Assembly: GCA_017871115.1 (NCBI GenBank)
Contig: JAFCIZ010000001.1
Coordinates: forward strand, 7,748,001-7,812,000
Length of the DNA stretch: 64,000 nt
Reading direction: 5' to 3'
From: Cunninghamella blakesleeana
Taxonomy: Eukaryota > Mucoromycota > Mucoromycetes > Mucorales > Cunninghamellaceae
Translations under genes and position numbers: made by a program
Notes under the pieces: model-generated
Seen by the model: only the letters and a program-made list of their open reading frames with translations
What the model was told of the DNA's origin: nothing
Database searches by the model: none
Part shown: piece after piece, positions 56,414 to 64,000 of the stretch
How the letters are laid out: each line of letters starts with the position of its first letter
How positions within the stretch are numbered: the stretch's first letter is position 1

Positions 56414-56579
56414 AAAATTTTACCCCGCTTTTCATTTTTTTTTTTTCACTATGCTAATGATCATCCCTTTTTTTTATAATATAATATACCATATTTTCTA
56501 ATTTATTTATTTACCCTTATTTATTATTTATTTATTTTTCTATTTTATAATCTATATTACTACCATTTTTTTTATATAC

Positions 56580-56614
<35 letters not shown>

Positions 56615-56850
56615 GGAAATTACCATATTAATAATAAAATTACGTTTATTTATATCTTGATCCGAGATTTATTTTTTTTTACTTTCCAAAAAAATAAAAA
56701 AAGGTTTGAAATGTCATAAAAGTAAATCTTATTTTTTTTTATTTTTTTTATTGTTTTATATATATATACATATATATATAATAGACAAGAGAGAGGGAGA
56801 AAGAAGTATATATAAAAAAAAACACACACATAATACATATTGTATCTTAT
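56414..56850. other. Convergent intergenic, no gene seen
   Basis: AT-rich 3' regions with a TA dinucleotide run near 56585-56610. Confidence 0.5.
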
Positions 56851-58744
56851 CTAAAAAATAATATCTTCTTCTTCATGATCCAGTACATCAATTTGACCCG
56901 TTTCATTTGCGGTTTGGAATTTAAGCACTACATTTATAAAAAAAAAAAAAGAAAACCATGAATATTTTATATTTATATAGAAATTGTTAAATAGATATAA
57001 ATAGATATATAAAGAACGATGATCTTACAATCTACTTCATGTGGCTCGGCTTCGGCAATGGCAGCCAATCTTTGAGCTTCTTCAAGAGCTGCTCTATCTT
57101 TCTTTTTACCTTGAACTTTCTTTAATCTGTACAACAAATAAATAAATAAAAAAAATTTAGTTCAAATACTTGAGATGACATTCCTCGATGAATAATTACT
57201 TTTTTTTTTTTTCTTCCTCCCTCCTCCCCAAAAAATGCTTATTTTTTATATTTTCTGCCTCCTCTTTTTTTATATGTATACCTAAAGAATTCTTCACGAT
57301 CTTGTTCATCCAATTCAGAAATGATATATTTAATGGTATTTTCATAACGAGGAATAATAACGTGTTCAATAGCATTAACACGACGATTTGTAGCTTTGAT
57401 CACTTCATCAAGAATTACAAAAGCAGTCTAAAAAGAAAAAGAGGAAGAAATAATCAAGATAAAAATAAATAACCAGCTTTAACCAAATTAATATTTATAC
57501 TTTTTTTTTGATTAGTAGTTTTATTACTTGTAAACTGGCAAGTTCTACTAAAGTTTCAACAGCTTTAGCATATACTTCTTTTGTTTTTTGGACTTGTTGA
57601 CCACCACGACCCAATCCAGTAAATTCGAAAGCTATTTTTAACCATGATGATGATGACAATGATAAGAATATATACATATATATGAGTATGCAATGAATAT
57701 GTAATGAGTATAAGACGAGTGTATGTTAAAAGATAAATAATAAATATATATTTTATTTTATTTTATTTATTATTTACCATTGCCCCCTTCGGTAAACATT
57801 TCAAACACAGGCAACATGACACCAGAAACATTTTCTTGTTTTGCACGTACACGTAACTGAGCTGATTTAGAAGCTTCTTGCACTTGATAACTATAAAATA
57901 AAAATAAAAATGGGCATGAATAAATTAAAGTAATGGATCATTATATTAAAAGAAAATGGTTTATTTTAACTTTTATATGATTATTTTTTTTTACCTGATA
58001 TCACCAGTAATATATTGTACTTCCGCAAGTGAAAATGATGCTTGTTGCATAACTTGACCCATTTTACGTTTAAGCTATTAATGTCGACAAAATAATAAAT
58101 AAATAAATAAATATAATGATGATTAGAAATAAATTGATAATATTCATGAATTGACATTTCTTTAAATAATAATAATAAAAATGGCAAGATACACTATAAA
58201 ATATTTATATTTATATATAAAACAGTATCATTGTTGCCATAGCTATTATCGTTACTATTGCCATTATTAAACACTATCACTTCCTATTATAATTATATAT
58301 ATATATATTACCTCATCAATCTTTTGAGTAATGGTTCTGAAACGTTTGGTGAGAGCTTCAGCTTTACGTTTCAAAAGAGAATGACCAGTTTCTGCTCCCT
58401 TTAATTTTTGCTTCATAGTAGTAAGAGCCCTATCGTATATTTTTAAAATATTTTTTTAAAAAAATATGCTTATATTAGAATCCCATCTTTTCGTCTTCTT
58501 TTTTAAAATATATGTGTGTAATAATATAAAATAATGATAATATATAAACGAAACAAATGAGGAGTTAAAAAAAAAGCACACGTAGAATAGGATGTAAAAT
58601 AATAAAAATAAAAATAAAAATTGTAGTAATATTGTTGATAATATATAAATTTAAAAAAAGACTAACGTTTCTTTTAAAAATAATAAAAAATATTACATAC
58701 ATTCGCGTTGGGAAAATACTAATTCTTTGATTAGAGCCTGACAT
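56851..58744 (-). CDS. VMA8: V-type proton ATPase subunit D
   Basis: Eight exons: 58744-58701, 58429-58312, 58074-57995, 57890-57778, 57631-57528, 57427-57282, 57126-57029, 56927-56851; 259 aa, the usual length. The sequence follows the family end to end: [109 protein letters not shown] and [19 protein letters not shown]. Subunit D is the central rotor stalk of V1, passing ATP-driven rotation to the proton ring at the vacuole. The symbol is that of the yeast gene. Confidence 0.97.
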
Positions 58745-59034
58745 TTTTTTTACTATTATTTTATTTATACAATATTTATTAATATAAAGGGAAAGATAAT
58801 AAAAAAAAATAAAACTGAAAAAAGAAGGCGAGAAAAAAAATAGTGGTTATAAAATAAATATTTAAAAAATTAAGAACCCGCAAATCTTGGTCGGCTGGAA
58901 TTCAAAAAATTATAGACTTTAAAAAAAAAACGAAATCTTCAGCATATTTCCTTTTTTTTTCTTCCTTTTTTTTAATCTTTTTTTTTTTCTACTTCTTCCA
59001 ATTATATACATTAATATTCAAGTAATATACGCAT
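58745..59034. promoter_or_regulatory. Divergent promoter between V-ATPase D and the Bzz1-like gene
   Basis: 290 bp between opposite start codons; T-rich stretch just before the Bzz1-like ATG. Inferred from layout. Confidence 0.4.
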
Positions 59035-62000
59035 ATGACTTTTGGAAACGATTTGCAGGTAAATGGAAGAAAATAAAAAAAAAAATATAAAATAAAAAAT
59101 GATTTTTATAAAGAAAAAAAGCATCCTCGAGTTTATAGTTTTATAATGTATCCCAACCCTTTTTCTTTTTCTTTCTTTCTTTTCCCTCCAAACCACTTTA
59201 TATATATTTATATATAACTCATATAGGATCAAGTTCCGGCTATAGTGGATTATATTAGTGATGGAATTCATTCATTAAACCAATTTCGTAATTTTGTCAG
59301 GGATATAAGTCATCTTGAACGCGATTATGCTCAAAAACTGGATAATATTGCAAAGAAATATAAAACTGCTGCAACAAAGAAACAATCGGAATCTCTTAAT
59401 ATAGAAGATAGTGAATGGAATAATTCTACAAGGTACGTATTTTATTATTATTATTGGATAGTATGGATATATAGATAGATAGATACTCTTTATTATTATT
59501 ACACTCTAATACGAGAAACTTTATTTTTATGAATTAATAAAATTAGTACGACATCTATAGCTTGGTATTCTATGCTTGAACAAACTGAAATGTTGGCCAA
59601 AACAAGATTTCTTTTAGTAGAAGATCTAAATAATTGTATTATTGAACCAGCCAAGGCAGCAGCTCAACGAAAAGAAGATGCCAAGAAAAAGGTAATAACA
59701 GCTATTACTTTTTATAACTATATTTATGCACAGTAGTTTTCAAATAAAACAAAAAAAAATAATTATACATATTGCTTATATACATATATTCAATATATAT
59801 ATATAATACTTCGTATATACAGCATGTTGCATTTTATAATAAATTAAAAGCAGAGAGAGATAAAACTTATTTAGATAAAGATAAGGCAAAACAAGTATAT
59901 GATGACTCCTGTTCTGAAATTGAAACTATCCAAGCAAAATTAAATAGAACTACTGGTGATAAAGAAAAGGTATAGATCATAAATAAATATATCCTTAGGA
60001 AAAAAAAAAAAAAAAGTAAAGAAATCTAATAACATCTTAATCATTTTATGAAAATTATCATTATTACTTTCTTGAAATTTTTCTCTATTACCATTATTTT
60101 TAGTTACAACGACATTTAGACCATGCTATATTGGAATGCAATAATAAAAAGGTACGTTAAATCTAAAATAAAATTAAAATAAATAAATATGGATCTGATT
60201 AAATAAATCTTTTATATATATATATATATATATATTTTTCTACTACTTTCTTTTCTTTCCTTTTATTAATGTATATACATATATAGAATAGCTATTTATT
60301 ATCATTGTCTATAGCCAACGCAGAACATACAAAATATCATGAAGCAGATATACCAGCACTATCTGATGTAAGTGAAGGATTAGTATATAACTATAACATA
60401 ATAAAATGATAATACAAGTTGTAACGTTAATATATATACACGTACTTTATTTTTATTTTTTTATTCTTAGAATTTACAAGATTTGGATGCTTCAAGAGTA
60501 CTAGTTATGCGTGATCTATTTGCAAAATATACCAACTTAGGGATACAAATACTAGCTAAATGTCAAAATCATTATGATACAGCTTTGATAGAAATTAGCA
60601 AAATGGATCCTGAAGTGGATGAAAATATATTTATACGTGATACCCTTGGATCTAATAATAATAACAATGACAATAATGGCAATTCTAGTTTTCAATTTAT
60701 ACCATATCATAATTCAACCTTGGATGGTCTTATTGATAATGCAAGTATAGGCATATATAAAAAATAAAATGTAAAATATGATAGTGGCAATGACAATAAA
60801 TAGCATGCTAATTATTAAAACATTCTCCATAATATATTTATAGACCGATAATCTAGTTCTAAGCGACTCTTCCATCATTTTCCTTAATAATATCTTGGTC
60901 AAAGATAGAAAGAAATTAGATTCTATTGGTGACGAACTTTCTCGTAAATCCAATGAACTGGGTGAAGAAGACGCACATTGCCAATCTATTACCGATAAAG
61001 CTTCTGAAAGTTATGACATAGCAAAAGATGTAAGTTTAGAGCTCGTTATATATATATATATATATATATGATCATAAAATGCTAATAAATCATATTATTT
61101 ATTAAATATAGCGTCTTATGGATATATCAAGGCAAATGACTATATTATCAACACAAAAAGCTAGAGTGAAAAGTGAAATTGATACCATTATACATTGTAT
61201 TGGAGGTAATACTTCAATATATATAATATAAATAAATATAAAATTATGAAATAAAATAAAATAAATAGGCTTTAATATTAGGAGCTATTATTCATATTTA
61301 ATTTTAATACTTTAATTTTTTAATTATTTAGACGAAGGGTTAAGAGCACAAACTCATGATTTTAAACCATCATCATTTACCATTCCTACAACTTGTGATT
61401 ATTGCAAAAGTACCATATGGGGATTATCTAATAAAGGAATGTCTTGCAAAGGTAAACTTCATTTACAAAACTTTTTTTTCTCAAAATTAACATTATTATT
61501 ATATATTAGTTTGCGGATTCAACTGCCATGCTAAATGCGAAATGAAAGTTGCACCAAATTGTTCTGGTGTACGTGGAAAAATCAATGAACAACCATCGTC
61601 TAGTAATATCAATTATGCCTCAAGTATTAAATCACCAACATTAACTAGTACACCTTTACCATCGACAAGTACACAATCAACTACTTCTTTTACACCAAGC
61701 TCCATTACAGCTGCTTCTTATCATCAGCAAACTAATACGATATCATCATCTTCTTCTTTTTCAAATCTTACTAATACTATTATGACACCCTTTGTAGTAG
61801 AAGCACTATATGATTACGAAGCTCAAAATGATGATGAACTTAGTATAACTGAAGGTGAAAACTTAAAAGTGGTTGGAGAGCGTAAGTAATAATAAATGAA
61901 TATTATATATATACTATTTGTTTGATTTGGTTTAATTCATCTTTATCCATTTGTATTTGTATTTTATTTTATTTTATTTTTAGCTGATGGCGGATGGATT

Positions 62001-62517
62001 AAAGTACAACGTGGTAATGATATTGGTGTGGTACCTGAAAATTATGTGAAAATAATTGAACAAGTACAGGAAGAACAATATAACCCAACAACTTCTTATG
62101 ATGATCATAATATATCACAACAACAACAACTACAAGCTCCCTCTATAAATGAACAACATTCATCAACTATTATATCGACTGATACAACTACTACTAATAT
62201 TACTACTACACCAACAGAATCAACCCTTGATTATGTAGTTGCTATATATGATTTTGAAGCTGTTAATGCGGATGAATTAAATTTAAAAGAAGGCGATAGA
62301 ATTGTAGTGACAAAGCGAGATGAAAGTGGATGGTGGGAAGGTAAAAAGGAGATATATATAATGAAAATACATACCTTTTATTTTTTTATGTTATTTCTAT
62401 TTATTTATTATTTTATTTATTAATTTTTATTATTATTACTACTATTATATATATTAATTAGGTGTACTAAATGGCCAATCAGGTATTTTCCCATCAAATT
62501 ATATTCAGCCAGTTTAA
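59035..62517 (+). CDS. Bzz1-like F-BAR, C1 and double-SH3 protein
   Basis: Thirteen exons: 59035-59058, 59227-59432, 59547-59691, 59823-59969, 60104-60151, 60287-60367, 60471-60744, 60857-61029, 61112-61205, 61332-61451, 61510-61881, 61984-62340, 62462-62517; 698 aa. The FCH/F-BAR domain fills the first 370 residues (DLQDQVPAIVDYISDGIHSL, ISHLERDYAQKL). A C1-type zinc finger follows (HDFKPSSFTIPTTCDYCKS...CGFNCHAKCEMKV), a Ser/Thr linker, then two SH3 domains (VEALYDYEAQNDDELSI..., VAIYDFEAVNADELNLKEGD...SGIFPSNY). Yeast Bzz1 has this exact order and binds Las17/WASP to drive actin assembly at endocytic sites. For exon 8 an acceptor at 60857 was chosen because the one 13 bases earlier breaks the frame. 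Confidence 0.93.
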
Positions 62518-63454
62518 TATGATATATATATAAAAGAAAAAAACTCAAACTTGTCGATAATTTAATAAATTCGTCACTTTTTTTTGCCTTTTTTTTTTGG
62601 TTTGCTATGTACTTTATAATATCCCAATAAAAATAAAAATATACTATTAATAGTATCTTTTTTTTAACTATATTATTTGACCTTAACACAGTAATTTTTT
62701 TTAAAATTAATTTTGATAAATTTACCTTTCATCCTTATTGCCATTTCTATAACTCCCCTTTTCATTAATATCGAGACAAGCACAGAAATATACAGGTTCA
62801 CAACTATAATTTTGAGGATAACGCAGAATATTAGATTCATTATTAAATAATCCTACATCAAGTGATACTATGTATTCATTAGGTATTAAAGCTACACAAA
62901 ATAAACATAATATTTTCATTATGCCCAATACCAAAATCTGGAACAAAAATTATATCTCTCGATTGTGTTGAAATCCTACAAATAGGATGAAATTTTATTT
63001 TTTAAAGAGTGTTCATCAAGCCCAGTCATTTCCATTATATAGTTTACGATTCTATTAATATTTGATTCATCAATTCCTGTCGTACCACCTCCATATTTAC
63101 GAACTTTATAAATATAGATATATATATATGTCATAAATTTTGTTGATTTGTAAAATCAGAATAAAAAAATATAGCAGCTTTAAATGTTATATGGTTATAT
63201 TCAATATTATGCAAAAGTAAATAATTATATAATGATTTACAAACATCATTAAAGATATTGGTTGATTTATATTTATATCCAATATTTTTGTATATTTTAA
63301 TGTAAATCGTTTTGCGCTCAAAAGTAATGATCTTAATTGATTTTGATATACCATTTAAAAGTTTTATTAACTTAAACATTTTTATTTTTATAAAAATAAT
63401 TAGAAGATATATAAAAAACTCTAATAACATTTTATATATTCTAAATGGAAAAAA

Positions 63455-63540
63455 TATGCAAAAAAATATGCAAAAAAATATGCAAAAAAATATGCAAAAA
63501 AATATGCAAAAAAATATGCAAAAAAATATGCAAAAAAATA
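63455..63540. repeat. 12-nt tandem repeat TATGCAAAAAAA
   Basis: Seven near-perfect units. In one plus frame they read Met-Gln-Lys-Asn repeatedly, but no gene context supports translation. Confidence 0.9.
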
Positions 63541-63614
63541 AAAAAAAAACTACATAAAAAATAAAGAAATAAAATATCTCTTTTTTCTAAAGTATGATAG
63601 CCAATTTGAAATAC

Positions 63615-63616
<2 letters not shown>

Positions 63617-63665
<49 letters not shown>
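63617..63665. repeat. A-run of about 49 bases
   Basis: Uninterrupted A tract on the plus strand. It could mark the 3' end of a retrocopy or be a simple homopolymer; no duplicated flank was seen. Confidence 0.8.
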
Positions 63666-63668
<3 letters not shown>

Positions 63669-64000
63669 TTATATATTTTATTTTATATTTTCTAATTTTA
63701 AACTCAGTGCAAAGTTCGATTTAATAAATAAAGAATGATTACAACAACCATTATCACAAACGAAGTGTAATATATATAAAAAATGTAATATTTAAAGTCT
63801 TTGTAAATATTAAATTATTTATAATATTTATAATATAATATTTAGTAATATGTATGTAAGGATACATCTTAGTTCTTTTAATTCTATTAAAATATCTAAA
63901 TTATCCACATCGATAGTTATAGCCTTTGATTTATAAGAATATATGATCCATTCTTACTACAACATCCATTTGAACTATTTGTATAATTACCTTTTTTTCT

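Larger units (their letters stand above)
62518..64000. other. AT-rich end of the window with fragmentary coding traces
   Basis: The minus strand has short frames that read like protein but do not join simply: at about 62733-62880 (LRYPQNYSCEPVYFCACLD), 62975-63110 (YGGGTTGIDESNINRIVNYI) and 63131-63300 (CKSLYNYLLLHNIEYNHITF). They could be exons of one unrecognised gene or a decayed one. No start could be fixed. Confidence 0.35.

Noticed and set aside
63455..63540. Seven-unit 12-nt repeat considered as a CRISPR-like array
   Set aside because: The units are contiguous without spacers and the genome is eukaryotic; it is a plain tandem repeat.

Overview
This is an AT-rich eukaryotic window: genes carry many short GT-AG introns, and homopolymer runs and microsatellites are everywhere. 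The gene set (GATA factor of the AreA/Gat1 kind, Sec2, Bzz1, SERINC, V-ATPase subunit D, borealin-like protein) together with Ty3-type elements and Tc1-like transposons suggests an early-diverging fungus, most likely Mucoromycota. The species cannot be named from the sequence alone.

Positions 1-27181 are a pile-up of young mobile elements around two identical tRNA-Ala(AGC) genes. The outer frame is a Ty3-type retrotransposon without a chromodomain (E1, 1-21208; most of its left LTR lies outside the window). Its gag and pol are joined by a textbook -1 frameshift signal, and its primer binding site matches the 3' end of the tRNA-Ala encoded downstream. A second Ty3-type element with a chromodomain (E3) inserted into the E1 integrase, leaving a 5-bp GATAC duplication. 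Four identical 1656-bp Tc1/mariner copies then landed in E1, in E3 and in each other, and a different 1670-bp Tc1 element hit the E3 RNase H. Junctions and target duplications show that 5800-17486 was afterwards inverted, with mariner copies at both breakpoints. Undoing that inversion makes every E1 and E3 reading frame and LTR fit to the base. A third Ty3-type element (E2, 21587-27096) lies between the two tRNA genes, 12 bp upstream of the second. Its LTRs differ by a single T in a homopolymer, so it inserted very recently.

Positions 27182-29475 are gene-free DNA with diverged internal repeats. From 29476 on the window is ordinary host chromosome: a tiny membrane protein (-), a SAC3/GANP-domain protein (-), PDCD2/Tsr4-like (+), a GATA factor (+), Sec2-like RabGEF (-), borealin-like (-), EIPR1/TSSC1-like WD40 (+), SERINC (+), AhpD-like (+), an atypical kinase (-), an acidic protein (-), a four-span membrane protein (-), a mucin-like surface protein (+), V-ATPase subunit D (-) and a Bzz1-like F-BAR/SH3 protein (+). 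These cover mRNA export or TREX-2-like functions, ribosome assembly, transcription, secretion, membrane trafficking, mitosis, vacuolar acidification and endocytic actin. They are not an obvious pathway cluster. Exon chains were built by eye; nearly all have GT-AG borders and keep frame from start to stop.

The last 1.5 kb (62518-64000) holds only fragmented reading frames, a 12-nt tandem repeat and a long A-run. I found no CRISPR array, rRNA or bacterial operon structure.
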